In this document: in pieces, positions 23,040 through 34,810 of the stretch
How the letters are laid out: the number at the start of each line of letters is the position of its first letter
How positions within the stretch are numbered: position 1 is the stretch's first letter
NCBI GenBank assembly: GCA_018350325.1
Contig: JAEVLN010000005.1
Span: 444,142-508,141, forward strand
Reading direction: 5' to 3'
DNA from: Globodera rostochiensis
Taxonomy: Eukaryota; Nematoda; Chromadorea; Rhabditida; Heteroderidae
Length of the DNA stretch: 64,000 nt
Made by a program: the position numbers and the translations under genes
The notes under the pieces: model-generated
The model's database searches: none
Seen by the model: only the letters and a program-made list of their open reading frames with translations
Told to the model about the DNA's origin: nothing

Positions 23040-23870
23040 TACACTGTTCTGTTCCTGTTCTGTTCTCGAGGTCGGAACAGAACAGGAACAGAACAGATAG
23101 GCTGTTTTAAAATTTGAGAACAGAACAGAAACAGGTTCAAAATCAGGAAAACATGCTAAATAACACCTGGCTCACAGACGAGATAAAACTCACTCTGACT
23201 AACCCATCTGGGAGACCTAGTACAAAATTGGAATGGCACACTTAGAGCAAACTGACCAAAAGCTGGCATACCCAATCAGCAAATGGAGGAATCGCATCGC
23301 TGGACCCGACAACACTAGCCAGTATGATCTCAAGAAAACTCAGATAGTAGCTAAAAGGACTGGAGCATCATTTTTAAAACTTCGCCATGTATTCAGCTAA
23401 ATGCTAAGAATTACCGTTTTATGCCAGCTAGCTCAGAAACAGTGTATTCCCCTGGCATTCAAGGTACATGGAGGTGAAAATGCAGCTTTCCTAAATCTTC
23501 AGTCGATGGTGCGATTCCTCCACCAGATCACAAGTTAAGGCAGCTGCTGTTTAAATGCATACGACATGGTCTGCGTTAAGTAGGATAGTTCTGGTGCTAG
23601 CTGTGAACTAGTCACAATCCTGGTGTTGATCTCTTCCTTCTGTCCTGACGGCCAATCTAATGAACAGTTGGAAAATTTCAAATATATTACACAATCAAGT
23701 TCAATTCTTCAATTTTTACCCTGTTCTAGCTTGGCCTGTTCTGTTCCTGTTCTGTTCCTGTTCCAAGGATTTTGAATCTGTTCCTGTTCCTGTGCTGTTC
23801 TGAAATCTTAGAACAGAACAGAACAGGAACAGAACAGGCCAAGCTGGAACAGCAAAACACTGTTAGGTAA
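23040..23870. mobile_element. Word-repeat element, 'GGAACAGAACAG' arms
   Basis: Clusters of GTTCTGTTCCTGTTCTG followed by the inverse GGAACAGAACAGGAACAG lie at 23040-23130 and again at 23735-23850. The latter is closed by CAGGCCAAGCTGGAACAGCA. Between them is about 600 bp without a reading frame. Exact ends and target duplication could not be fixed. Confidence 0.65.
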
Positions 23871-24089
23871 TCATTAGATTTTAAATTTTTTTTAAATCTT
23901 TCCGGTGACGAATGATGACGATGAATTTGTGAAAATGCGTTAAAATTATTAAAAGTTTTGTGGACAACTCATCTCGATTTTAGTTTTTTTTAAATTTTCA
24001 TTCACTGTCGGAATGTCCGGACTCCGTTTCCAGGCGTATTCAGGGGCGCAGAGTCCGAATCAGGGATGGGGCGGGTCTACAAACTAGAG

Positions 24090-24200
24090 TAGTTCACGGT
24101 TGGCCAGGATTGCAGGATTAATCTTGCAGGATCCGGTCCTGCAAAAATATTCCAATCCTGCAATAGGATCCGCAAATTTGACTCAAGATCCTGCAATTAT
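24090..24200. repeat. 'TGCAGGATC' word cluster
   Basis: GCAGGATTAATCTTGCAGGATCC and CCTGCAATAGGATCCGCAAATTTGACTC words. The same vocabulary, including AATCCTGCAA and GCAAATTTGACTC, recurs at 47590-48580. It is a fragment of the same element family. Confidence 0.65.
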
Positions 24201-24242
24201 TAAATTTAGTAGCCAATAATGCCAATTATAAGTAACATACAA

Positions 24243-24424
24243 TAGAGACCGACCTGGACCTTGGTACAGGCTTGGATTTTTCCTGTACCCAGAGTCCAGG
24301 TCCAGTGGAGCTTCAGCGACCCTGGATTTTTCCTGGACTTTGGTCCAGGAAATCAGGTCCAGGCACCTTCTCCAAGTCCAGGTTCAGGATCCGGGTCCAG
24401 GAATTTTCAAAATGTCGGTCTCTA
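24243..24424. mobile_element. 182 bp hAT-type MITE, perfect TSD ACATACAA
   Basis: Starts TAGAGACCGACCTGG and ends TGTCGGTCTCTA. Perfect ACATACAA lies on both sides (24235-24242 and 24425-24432). The inside is almost wholly built from GGTCCAGG, TCCAGG and CTGGA words in both orientations. Confidence 0.9.
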
Positions 24425-25206
24425 ACATACAATGTGGTGGTGTGTAGTGGTGAGTGCTGTGGAAATTCAAAATTTATGAATTCGATCATTACTTTCCGTT
24501 ATAATTTGTGCTTTTTGAATAATTTTGAGCCAAAAATTTGCAGAGTGATCCAAACCCAGACTATGACTGATTGCGGGATATTGAAAGTGAGTGGCAAATT
24601 TGATTTGAAAAAGGAGATTCTAAAGTACAAAATAGTGAAGATTTTTTTGTTCGTGTTTGGTGTTTGTACGGCTTCTATCCGAGCTCAACTTAAGGGAAAC
24701 GCTGAACCAATAATTGCCAATCCGTCTGTTTCCGTGCCACTTTTTTCATCGAACAAAACTACAATATTTAGGGTTTGTTTTTTTTTAAATCCATCAATTT
24801 TACAATATTTACGCTTTTTCAGAGTGCATATTTTTTGCCATTTATTTATGCAAAATTCAATCGATTTTTTTGCCAAACAATGGCAATTGTAAAGCATTTA
24901 TATTTATTCGTTTTAATATGGCACGTGAAAATGCTATTATAGCAAACAGTTATTTGCGCCTCCATCTATTATTTATAGTCAGTTTAATGGAAATAGTTTA
25001 AATAAATTCAATTATATTTTCTTAAAACAAATATTTTCAGAATTCTGTGTTAATAAATTGTATAACACTTTATGGAAATAATTTTGAAATGAATTAAATT
25101 ACATTTTTAAAAAGTTTTTGCTAATTTAATATTTTTAAATTGCGCAATTTCGAAGCCGATTATTATTCGTAAATAAGTATAATTGCGCAAAAAAAAATTC
25201 ACTAAA

Positions 25207-26373
25207 ATGCTTTTTTTTATTCTCCTCACAATTTTTATTCAAATTTTCCAATTGCACGCGCTGTGCGACTTCCCTCCGTCGAGCCAAACAATTACAGTTC
25301 ACTCACCAATATTTGTTACAAAAGTTTGTGAACATATAATTACTCTAATTAATTGGAATTAATTTGCATTTTGAGAAAAACAAGAAATATTTGGAATAAT
25401 TTTTGTTTCTTTTAATTCTTTAGGATAAGGACTTCGATAACACAACATTTGTCGGCAGTTCCGACCTTCTGAATGGTGATTGCGATGTAAACAACGGCAA
25501 AATGCAGTATTTGATGGTATTGGAGGACGGTGTGACCATTAAAAATGCTATTTTCGACAAGCCCGGCATGGGAATTTACTGTAGGGGCAGCTGTACCCTC
25601 AAAAACATTTAGTAAACTTTAAAAATTAATTAATTTATTAATTTAAAGCAATTTGAAGCTTTAAAAAATTGTGTTACCACGGTGCTGGCTTTGGGTACCA
25701 TAGCACCGACATTTTCTACATTTATCAAGTGTTAGAAGGAGGTGGTCGAGGCTCGCCGGATAAGGTTAAAGTGTTTTAACTACAGTATTTCCTCACATGG
25801 GAGAAAATACGGTAAATTCAAAATTTTTTTATTTAAATTATACAGTATTTCACACAATCTGGGCGCGGAACCACCATCATAAAGAACTTTTGTGCTGAAG
25901 GTTGTTTTGCAAGAAAATATTCAAATTTGAAAATTAATTATTGTAATTAATTATAAAGGACCCTATGGCAAACTCTGGTGTTCCTGTGGAAACTGTGAAG
26001 ATCAGATGCCACGTAATGTGCAAATGTACAATATTAAAATACTGGGACCTGGCCTTACGATTGCTTGTAAATTTACAATTTTTATTCACTAAAATTTAAA
26101 TTTACATTTTAGCACTAAACGAAAACTACGGTGACACGGCTTCAATTACTGGGCTGGCTTTATATGGACAGAATTCGCCGAGTACTGCTACAGAATACGT
26201 TTGTCAAGTAAACCATTCATTGTTAATAATTTTTGTTATTTTTGTATTTATTATAGACATACAAAGGCCTCAAACAGATGAAGTCCATGCGGCCGATTAC
26301 CGAGTTCTTACCAACTGAACACGGAAGTGGGCCCTGTTCCTACAGCATTTCGCCAATTAACAATCACAGTTAG
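25207..26373 (+). CDS. Pectate lyase, polysaccharide lyase family 3, secreted
   Basis: Seven exons in phase: 25207-25323, 25424-25611, 25659-25764, 25846-25900, 25959-26066, 26113-26207 and 26257-26373, giving 261 residues. Exon 1 is a signal peptide, MLFFILLTIFIQIFQLHALC. The core shows GVTIKNAIFDKPGMGIYCRG, then SCTLKNI, GGGRGSPDK, GRGTTIIKNFCAEGPYGKL and SCGNC. Next come NYGDTASITGL and a conserved YVCQTYKG near the end. This is the family 3 beta-helix lyase that cleaves pectate, used by plant-parasitic nematodes to soften cell walls and thought to come from microbes by horizontal transfer. Oddities: the segment after CTLKNI reads YFKKLCYHGAGFGYHS instead of the usual acidic EDA motif. A Cys also stands where many members have Arg before SCGNC, so activity should not be assumed. 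Confidence 0.9.
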
Positions 26374-26473
26374 CGCGATCATTTGGCCTTTCGATAGTGC
26401 CGAAATGGTTGAGCGAGTTCCCCCTGGGGGGGGGGGGGGGGCAAAGGCTACGTCACTCAGTGGAAAGCTAGGG

Positions 26474-26640
26474 TTGGACGGGACCGGGACTTTTGGAACA
26501 CCGGGACTAAATTTGGTCCCGGTCATAAAAACCGGGACTACTGGACAAAAACAAAAAAAAATGATTGGTTAAAAACCGGGATCATTATAAAGGATTTAAA
26601 GGAATTTTGAAAAACCGGGACTAAAATTTCAGTACCAAAA
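26474..26640 (+). repeat. 'ACCGGGAC' word cluster
   Basis: GGGTTGGACGGGACCGGGAC opens a cluster of about six CCGGGAC or GTCCCGG words ending near 26620. A G run (26427-26440) lies just upstream. Related to 21336-21430. Confidence 0.6.
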
Positions 26641-26739
26641 TGGAAAAAATAGACTATTTCAATTCACAAGCTTTTCATTCATTCAAAAACATTAGGGGGC
26701 TTTTGTTTTGCATATCCATTTTTGTAGCGATTTTCTTAA

Positions 26740-27152
26740 CAAATCTTGTTAAGTTTTTAAAAAAATTCTTCCGGCGGCGCCTATCGGCGCCGCCGGACCC
26801 CTTATCATTCCTAAAAACTTTAAAAAAGTGCCGATTTTTAAAATTTTTGTTGAAAATCTTTTAGCAAATTAAGTCAAAATTTCAAAATTCTCCGGCGGCG
26901 CCTATCGGCACCGCCGACCCCCCCCCCCCACCTAAAAGCTTAAAATAGATTTAGAAGGCCGCTGAAAAAAGACATCCTCTAAAATTTTTAAAAATAATTA
27001 CTGTTAATATTTCAAAAAATATTTATTAAATAAATTATTTAAAAAAAAAAAAATTTTTTTTAATTTTATTTGAAAATTTTTCCGTTGTTTTTGGCCCTTT
27101 TTTCCGTTTTCCAAAATATTTCCGTTTTTTGAAAATAAATTTCCGCCCATCC
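26740..27152 (-). mobile_element. AT-rich element with GC-palindrome dimer, end CCGCCCATCCCTG
   Basis: Two GC palindromes (26771 and 26892) with adjacent C runs are followed by AT-rich DNA. That DNA is the inverse of 45193-45475 and ends TTTCCGCCCATCCCTG at 27152. The counterpart at 45193 starts CAGAGATGGGCG. A CAGGG-type end again fits hAT. It sits directly upstream of the Pro-rich gene and may have displaced its 5' exon. Confidence 0.6.
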
Positions 27153-27166
27153 CTGGTGCCCACCGC

Positions 27167-27973
27167 GTGTCATCATATGTGTTGGCATCGTATCGAAAAT
27201 TAATTAAAATTCCGCATAATCCGCCAGCGCCCGTTATACCGTACGACCCGCCAGCGCCCGTTCTACCGTATGACCCGCCAGCGCCCGTTCTACCGTATGA
27301 CCCGCCGTCGCCCATTCTACCGTATGACCCGCCGGCGCCCGTTATACCGTACGACCCGCCAGCGCCCGATGTTCCGGACAACAACCAACCAATGCCCTAT
27401 TATTACAACCAACCAGGGGGAGATTTACCGTACGTAATTACTGGAGGTAGTGAAAGAGTTGGCAAAATTGCCCGAGCCCTGACCGGACTGATTCTCGTGT
27501 CCTCGACCATGCTGAATGGCGTTGGTGCAACTGCAGCAGCAGGGAACACCAATGTTGTTGATCACCAACAAGCGCTTGCCGCAAAGCCAAGTTGGGAGTG
27601 GAAGCCGCCGGCGTTAGGCCATTTGAACGCCTCGCACGTGCTGCAAAACATGGACAGCAGTGAAGGGTCGGGCAAAGCAACGGGCAAGGGCAATGCCAAC
27701 AACGGCAGAAGAGGAAATTCACGATCTGTGAAAAAGGCCAAGAAACCAGCAGTAGTTCATAAAATTAGTGCCAAAACTGTTGATGCTGCTCCGATCAGTA
27801 GACAGGTCAGTTTTATTGGTTGTAGGCTAATTGCTAATTAAGGCTTTACTAACTTAAAATGTAATTCTTAAAACTTTACTTTATTTAAATTTAAGAATGT
27901 ATTTGATGCAAAGGCTCGTATTGTGCCACCTGAAACAGACTGCATTTATATCTCGTTGTTCACTTATCCTTAG
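27167..27973 (+). CDS. Pro-rich repeat protein (YDPPAPV repeats), 5' end unresolved
   Basis: A long exon (open from about 27167 to 27805) and a last exon (27896-27973) join in phase through a gtcagt...tttaag intron. The protein begins with about six tandem copies of the nonapeptide PYDPPAPVL with I, S or L variants. It continues NNQPMPYYYNQPGGDLPYV, then a small hydrophobic stretch (ARALTGLILVSSTML) and a Gly/Asn/Lys-rich basic region. It ends CIYISLFTYP. No ATG is seen in a good context, so an upstream exon is missing or was displaced by the element ending at 27152. I recognise no family. The repeat is a 27 bp coding minisatellite and could vary in copy number. Confidence 0.55.
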
Positions 27974-28931
27974 GGTTTTCGGTTTATCAATTACATATTA
28001 TTGTCTTTTCCTTGGTGTATTTTCTGTATCTATTTTATTTTTTTTACATTTTAATGCTTAAATAAATATGCTTTTGCTTCATTGGCAAATCTGAAGGCCT
28101 GACAGGTGCCGTCGGAAAGCAGCGCATTCCATGCCTTCCTTGTCTTTATGTATTTGAAAATGTTCAAGAATTGGTTGTACTTTGTAGGGCCGAGATTTTT
28201 AGGGTTTAACCTATTTTTTTGCGGATAGGGTTTGACGAAAGAAGCCCAGAAATAGCATTCATATTGAAAAATTTTTGAATTAGAGCGACTTTTTAGTCCC
28301 TAAAAATCCCTATTTCGTCCTTTGTGAGATTAAATCCCTATTTCGCTATTTTTGAAGGTTTTTAGCCACGATTATATGTCCCTAACTCTTTATTTAAACT
28401 CAACCAAATCAAACAAACAAGCTTTTAAAAGGCTATTGCTAAGCCAAAGCTAAACAATTAGAGAATTCGTAAAAAAAACCATAAAAATATAAAAACTCAG
28501 ATTTTGGCGCTTTTTTACATGAACTTTTGAAAAAGAATTGAACCTCTTGGCTTTTTCAAATAATTCTTCTCAACTAGAGCTTTTGATTGGCATCTTTTGT
28601 TTGTTTAAATTTTAAAATTGCCTGCCACTGAAGTATCCGCATCAGGTGTTTCCAACAGTGACTTCCAAATAAATGTTTCGAATTTGTTAGACATTTCGAA
28701 TTTTCAACTTCTAAATGCTTTTTAGACCTGTACGTTATCCGTTTTGTTAAAAAAAATGTATTTTTAGGCTTGCCTCGAAAATTACAGATTTTTTGAATTG
28801 TTCGGATTTCTTACTTTTTCAGGTATTTTATATTATTACGTGGGCCGAAATGCTATAAAATAAGAATTTTAGCCTTTTTGGAAAAGTACAGAATTTTTAA
28901 CAGTGGCACTGTCGAAATCAACACTGTCGGA
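27974..28931. other. Intergenic, no feature recognised
   Basis: AT-rich DNA with scattered short repeats (CCCTATTTCG words at 28300-28350). No exon is supportable. Confidence 0.45.
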
Positions 28932-30070
28932 AATTCGTGCAATTCTTGATGGGAGAGTTCTGAACTTTATAACTTTGGAGATTTGTCTAAGGCAACTTAA
29001 ATATGTCAGCAAGTGCCATGCCAAAAAAAATTAATTTCGTTAAAAATGATAGTCTTAGCGGTTAATCCCGATCCATGTCATCAACATTTTTTTGAAGTTT
29101 ATGACATAATTTCCCATTGGAAAGAAGCCCGTCGATGACAATAAAGTGGGCGGGAAAAATTTAAACTAATTTTTTCTTTAAGAAAATTGCTGCTTAGAAA
29201 TTTACAAAAATTTATATTTTGGTTCAATTTTCATTGAAAAAATAAAAGGTGTGATCCTCTAGCAAATTTATAAGCTGTTGTATTTATGTTAGCAATAATT
29301 GTGTGATAATTGACAGTCCGGATTTATCTAATTTTGCCCGACTTTTTAAAAATATTTTTGGGCGGTATTTACAACTTTTTTGGAATTTTTTATTCTTTTG
29401 GTTTGATAAAATAGTTTTTTGATAAAAAAACTCACCGGAGCTGCTGAAGCAAAAATTTGGGCCGTTTTTTCAGTTCCGTTTTCCGTTAAAAAAATATTTC
29501 GTTTTCCTTTTTTTCAAAATAGACCCCCCCCCCCCCAGAAGTGAAAATCCTTATAAATTTGGAGAAAAATTACGAGGATTTACGCAGCAAGAAATGCCCT
29601 AATTGAGTGACTGAATAAAAAGAGCAAATGTAAAGCTTAAAATTGCCTCAAAAAAGACTTAACAGCGACCAGGCCGTTAATGCCAATGTCAAATTTGGCT
29701 TTACGTAAATGCCAATACATTCTCTGGCACTCTCTTCGTTGGCAATGCTATTTCTAAGGCTTACATTTAATAATTTGAACCGAAGTCACATTCGAAGCGA
29801 TCGATAAAAAGCCGCATAAAGCAATGGGAAATGCAGCAGAAGCATCATTCAAACCTGCCATTTTTGCATTTCATTGCCTTTTTATCATAAATAGAAATGG
29901 GCATTTTGGCTTTTTATAAATTTTTCGGGTTCTGACAAATTTAAAGAGTTAAATATTTACATATGCTAAAACATCTAAAGAAATCTTTTTTAAATTTTAA
30001 ATTTGTTTATAGTCCTTACGCTTATAATCAATGTTTTTTTACCAAACAGATAAAAGTTTAGTATTATAAA

Positions 30071-30722
30071 ATGAATATTTTCATTGTTATTCTGTTTGTG
30101 GCATTTATTGAGGTTATTGCTGTGGTAATAATTTTAAAAAATCATAAAAATTGAATTTTTTACTTTAAAAACGAAAATTTTGAGTTAATTTTCGCCATAA
30201 AATTTATTTAGCTACGCTTATAAATAACAAATTTTGTAAAGTGCCAAAAGCAAACTCTTCGCTGGAATGGATGAAGCATTTGCTGGTGACGGGCGATCGT
30301 GCGGACTTTTACTTTTTGGTGGGGGAGGGGGACGAAAAAGAGGCGAGTTTTGGGGACAGATTAAATTATTTTGAATTTATTTTTGTTTAGATTCTTTTTT
30401 TTTCTTAATTTTTTATTTATTTGAATTTGAAGCTTCTGCCGGCCATAAAGCAATTCTGGAGAAAGCCTCAGACGTTTTTGAGGCAATGTTCCGGTTTGAT
30501 GAGGAAAATGCAAAGGCCGTCGTTGCTGAGACCGGTGTGGAAAATTTGTTAAAATTTTTGAAACGATTTTTAGCCCCTCCGGCGGAAGCGATTAAGCCCG
30601 TTGTGATCACCGACGTGAAGGTGGACGCGTTCAAGGCAATGTTAGCCTTCATTTACGCCGATGATTTGAGTGGACTGAACGGAGACAACGCAATTTGTGT
30701 GCTTCAAGCGGGTGAACTTTAA
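30071..30722 (+). pseudogene. BTB-domain gene, truncated and frameshifted (block I)
   Basis: The exon at 30071 encodes a hydrophobic N-terminus, MNIFIVILFVAFIEVIA, that looks like a signal peptide. The next exon (about 30212-30344) reads ATLINNKFCKVPKANSSLEW then MKHLLVTGDRADFYFLVGEG, the start of a BTB/POZ fold. The third (30433-30711) continues the BTB core, but two bases are missing near 30442 (CCGGCCATAAAG against CCGGCACATAAAG in block II), which shifts the frame. The donor after GDEKE is GC instead of GT. The BACK and MATH exons are gone, removed by the deletion at 30745. Not functional as it stands. Confidence 0.85.
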
Positions 30723-31154
30723 GAATTTGGACCGCTAATTCATTACAATTAAATTGAAGCGAGACGAATAGTTGGCACAATTTAGAGGGCCACTTGAATT
30801 GATTGGTATGTCACAATTCTTTTAAAAATTTGCCAATTTCCAGTTTTGAATTTGTTAAATTTAGGGATGGCACCAAAACAAAAACTGTTTGAATAATTAT
30901 AATTGCACATTCATTTGATTTCCAAAGCGATCATTGAATTGTTCCTTTCAGCCATCAAAAACATTGACTGTCAAATGGCGGAAGAACAACGGCACTTAAT
31001 TAAGTTAACATTTTTATATATTGAAGAGCATTTAAAATAGAGTTGCTACCCGACGTCCCCGACTCCCGACATTTTTAGGTTTAACATCCGACCCCCAAAA
31101 TTTGAGACCGATGCCCCAACCCGCGAGTTGTGTCGATTATAAATGTGCTAATTT

Positions 31155-32921
31155 TTAAATTAATTTTCTAAATATACAGCAAAAGGGCAGCAGAACGGCG
31201 GGCATTGCTGATGGGTATGGTGCAGCAGCAGCATTTGTAGCTGTTGTTTCGGGCGTCTTCGGCCGTTTCGACGCCCTCGGCCGTCGGGTCCGCTTTGTAG
31301 AGGGGGCTAACTGAATAATTTTAGGCCATTTGTTTGGTAAAGACAAAGGGTTTTTTGGCGGACAAATGTTCTAAAAAAATTAATATTTTTATTCTTTTTG
31401 AATTCCATCACAAAATGTTTGTGATATTTCCCAAAATTATTTTTAAAAACATCGGCTCCCTGGCCTGAAATGTTTAATTGCTTAAAACAAATTAAAAAAT
31501 TTTAAATTAAATTGAATTAAAAACAATTCAAAATTATTATTAAAATTGGCACTTGCCTTTTTCGAATGTTTCGTGCTCTCCGGTTCGTCCGTTTCATTGT
31601 CAAGTTCCTCCGTCGTCGTCGTTCCCTTAGTTGAACGCGTCGTCGACTTTGTCCCCACCGTTTTGGGCAGGTAAAGCGTCTCCAATTCAATTTTGTTCGA
31701 ATTGCAACGGGTGCCCTCGCAGTATTCGCAATGTTCGTACCTTTTGTCCTCCGGTAAGCAAAACGGATCCAACTTGTCGTAAACGCATTTTAAGTGTTCA
31801 TGTTTTGTTGCACATCCGTTGACGACAAAAATGTCGTTGCCAAATTCTGTGTGATGATTTTAAATAAAAAATTGAATTAAATTTAACGTTGGAAGTGAGC
31901 ATCAGGGCTGGACCGTTTTCCATTGTTTTTTGGCCTTTTTTCCGTTAAAATAAATGCCCTTTATTATGGAAAAACGGAAAAAAAGATGCACCCCAAAGAA
32001 TGGGATTGGTAAACAAATTAGGCAATTTTTATGTTCAATTTTTCAAAATTTAGTGCGAATTTCTTAACAAAACAAAGCACAATTTAAAAATTTTCCCGAC
32101 GTCGGGCCTGTTAATTAGAAACTAATTTGTAAGCAGTAAAATCTCTTATTTGGACTTTTTGCGGAAAAAAATAACTTTTTAATTCACTTTTTCCGTTAAA
32201 AAAATCTTTCCATTTTTTAAAATAAATTTCCGCCCGTCCCTGGTGCGCAATTTTTATTTGCTTGAATTGCATTGAATCGTTTGCATTTGCGTTTTTGCAT
32301 AAAAAATATTCGATTTGCAAAGTTTGCAAATGCAAAAATTAATTTTCAAAATTTTATTCCCACCGACCGACCCACCGTTTTTGCACCGGTAGGTCTGACA
32401 GCCGACATTTCCTATGAGGCATTGAAAGTCGTACTTGCTCGTAAAATCTAAGATTTGCCATTCGTTCATCATTTTCTTAAGTTTTGGGTCCGGTGTGTAG
32501 CTTTTATTGTGACGGAAGGCATGAATGCAGTTATTTACTGAAAAGGTTTTTTTTAAAAAAACTTTTCTTTTCGGCGCTTTGCATTTCGTTCAGTTAAAAA
32601 CGACGGCACTTTTTCAAAAAAATCTTCTCTTTTCCATGCTTTGCTGACCGACCGAGCATGACAATTCGTCAATGGGCAATCCAATGACAATTCGTCAATT
32701 GAAAACCTCATGACAAATCGTCAATGGAACATTCCGTTGACAATTCGTCAATGATAGAGGACAATCCCAGGACAATTCGTCAATGGAACAATCACAATCA
32801 CTCTAATATGATCTTTATTACCCCCTCCCTAAAACTATTTGGCCCCACTCCAGCAGGCCGAATGACGCGCCAACATTACGAGGCAGAACAGCTGCACAAG
32901 AACGAGCGATTGGGAGGCCAT
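31155..32921 (-). CDS. Secreted three-finger-like Cys protein with Thr-rich stalk (block I, one module)
   Basis: Minus strand. A signal peptide exon begins at 32921 (MASQSLVLVQLFCLVMLARH). Exon 32537-32376 reads NNCIHAFRHNKSYTPDPKLK, then NEWQILDF and CQTYRCKN. Exon 31846-31557 reads EFGNDIFVVNGCATKHE, CEYCEGTRCNSN, then a TTTTEE stalk. It ends at a GC donor. The last exon, 31310-31155, ends with a hydrophobic tail, AMPAVLLPFCCIFRKLI. The Cys spacing with a final C-x4-CN resembles Ly6/uPAR-type (LU) domains, often GPI-anchored. Relative to block II the A-B exon pair is deleted and a repeat at 32655-32845 is inserted next to the signal exon. It is unclear whether the gene still splices correctly. 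Confidence 0.5.
31909..32236. mobile_element. MITE-like insertion in intron (block I only)
   Basis: Starts CAGGGCTGGACCGTTTTCC and ends TTTCCGCCCGTCCCTG, resembling the ends at 27152 and 45193. It contains AACGGAAA words in both orientations. Block II lacks this stretch and its flanks (46828). The flanking GTGAGCAT and GTGCGCAA are an imperfect target duplication at best. Confidence 0.6.
32655..32845 (+). repeat. 'GACAATTCGTCAATGG' tandem words (block I only)
   Basis: Five copies of ATGACAATTCGTCAATGG-like units with variable spacers, followed by a short unrelated stretch. At the same place block II reads straight through (48930), so this is inserted in block I next to the signal peptide exon. 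Confidence 0.8.
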
Positions 32922-34035
32922 TGGCGGTCGTTTGAATTTGGTTCAGAGCAAATTCCTTAAAAATACGTTAGCCGTTTCATTAATGCAAATTCCCAATTAT
33001 GGGTTGTGCCCCTCAAAGAATGGCGCTGATTATTTCCAAAATAAAACTCAATTTGAAAGTCATTTTTTGATTTGTTAAATATGTGAAATGAAATGCATCT
33101 GAAAGAATATTTGCCCACCAAAAAGTGTTTTTGAAATGAAATGATTGGCAAAGTCCGATGGAGCGATGTGAAGTCAATAGAAACGATGACAGAATGATTC
33201 ATTCATTCAAAAATGCGTTGGACGAAAAATTATATTTTTTAAACTTTAAGCAGGGAAAGAAAGGCTTCCATTCCCTGTACCTCTCTCTTCGGCCGCCCAC
33301 TGAGCATTAGGGATGCTCAAGACTCAAACTTTCTCGAGATTTGAAAAGATTTGACCCTAAGTTCGAGACTATGACCCCAAGCCTCAAAAACCCCGATATT
33401 TTTCTCGAGTCGAGACCGAGATTTTAACGTGCTCAGTAAAATGTAATTGATATGGGCGCCCAACTGTTCCTTTTATAACGGGCACCCAAATAAACGCCTC
33501 CGAGTTGCCCCCCCCATCCGAAATATGGGTCATATTTTTGAAAATTCTTAACACGTAAAGCATCACGCGAAGCGAAAGTCATTTAACAATAGAAATTAAA
33601 GAGACACTTTTTGAAGTTGCACAAAAAGATCAATTCCTGTTGCTAATCGGTCGTCGTTCGATGAATGGGCCCCTCTTTCATCGAATGCACGGCGCCATTT
33701 CTCAAATTTACATTTTGTACTCACCCAACTTCTCAAATTTCTTACAACTCGATTTTTTGGAGCAAATTTCCCTCTGAAGAATTTTTTTAAGAAAAATACA
33801 ATAAAACCCAAAAAACACCCCCCTAAAACTCGTATTTTTAGCCCCCCCCCCCCCCTATTGAAAAAAATGTCTTGCTATGCCCTTTGACCGTGCGTAAAAT
33901 ATTTCGTTAAGATCAATAAAAAATTGTGGATTTTTACAGTAATTGATAACAAAAATTCCGAAAAATTCGTCTCGGTTATCCGAAAAGTCCCGGCACCCTC
34001 AGAAATTGCACGCAGTCAATCGGTGGTGTCAGGAC

Positions 34036-34810
34036 AGGGAGCGGCCCGTTTGAGTCTGGCCGGTTGAGTCTGGGCCAGTTGAGTCTGGCCGGTTGAGTCT
34101 GGCCGGTTGAGTCTGGTGGCCAGTTGAGTCTGGCCGGTTGAGTCTGGTTAGAAGGAAAAAAAGTTGCAATATTTTGGAAATTAAATTTTTTGAACCGGTT
34201 TCAAAAACCGGTTTTAAAAACCGTATAAAGGCTTATTTAGGCTCGAAAAATCCGAAATAAGCGCTTTAAAAAATTTGTTTTTCATGTTATACATAGATTA
34301 GCTTTAAGCCTAAGCCTAGGCTAGCTTAGGTTTAAGCCTAACAAATAAGCTCAATTGTCACATACATATGACACGACGACAAATGGTCCGGTAAGCCAAA
34401 ATCGGGCAAAAGTCGGAAGAGCCGAATTCATATAAAATTTAATCATACTTCCAAAAAAACACTTCTCTAGGTTTGTTTTGGTGCTGAAACCGATCAAGAA
34501 TGTTGTAGCAAAGCACTTAAACCGCTTTTTGAACCGGTTAAGTTAGCTTTGAAAATCTGCAAAAATTACTTTAAATCGCTTCCTTGATGTTTTCTAAGTC
34601 TCAAAAAAGAATAATTTAATCCTTTATAATATTTAAACGGTTATTGAAACCGGTTCAAAAAATTTAATTTCCAAAATATTGCAACTTTTTTTCCTTCTAA
34701 CCAGACTCAACCGGCCAGACTCAACTGGCCACCAGACTCAACCGGCCAGACTCAACCGGCCAGACTCAACTGGCCCAGACTCAACCGGCCAGACTCAAAC
34801 GACCCCTACC
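34036..34810. mobile_element. Foldback element, 'GAGTCTGGCCGGTT' arms, TSD GTCAGGAC (block I only)
   Basis: The left arm (34036-34200) has seven GAGTCTGG units and then TTAGAAGGAAAAAAAGTTGC. The right arm (34650-34810) is its near-perfect inverse, so about 150 bp at each end can pair. GTCAGGAC flanks both sides (34028-34035 and 34811-34818). The matching site in block II (50158-50180, GTGTCAAGACGAAATGCC) is empty. The outermost bases do not align exactly (AGGGAGCGGCC against GGTAGGGGTCG). Confidence 0.93.

Noticed and set aside
24272..24892. A 206-codon frame starting in the MITE
   Set aside because: The first third is the MITE at 24243-24424 read through. The rest is AT-rich with no domain. 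A short signal-like piece near 24620-24720 was not convincing.
27004..27384. Minus-strand Gly/Ser/Tyr repeat frame (GAGGSYGRT)
   Set aside because: It is the antisense of the PYDPPAPVL minisatellite; the plus-strand frame continues into unique coding sequence and a second exon, the minus one into AT-rich element DNA.
27167..27973. Assignment to the hypervariable HYP effector family of Globodera
   Set aside because: A tandem repeat alone is not enough; I do not see the conserved HYP framework and cannot check it here.
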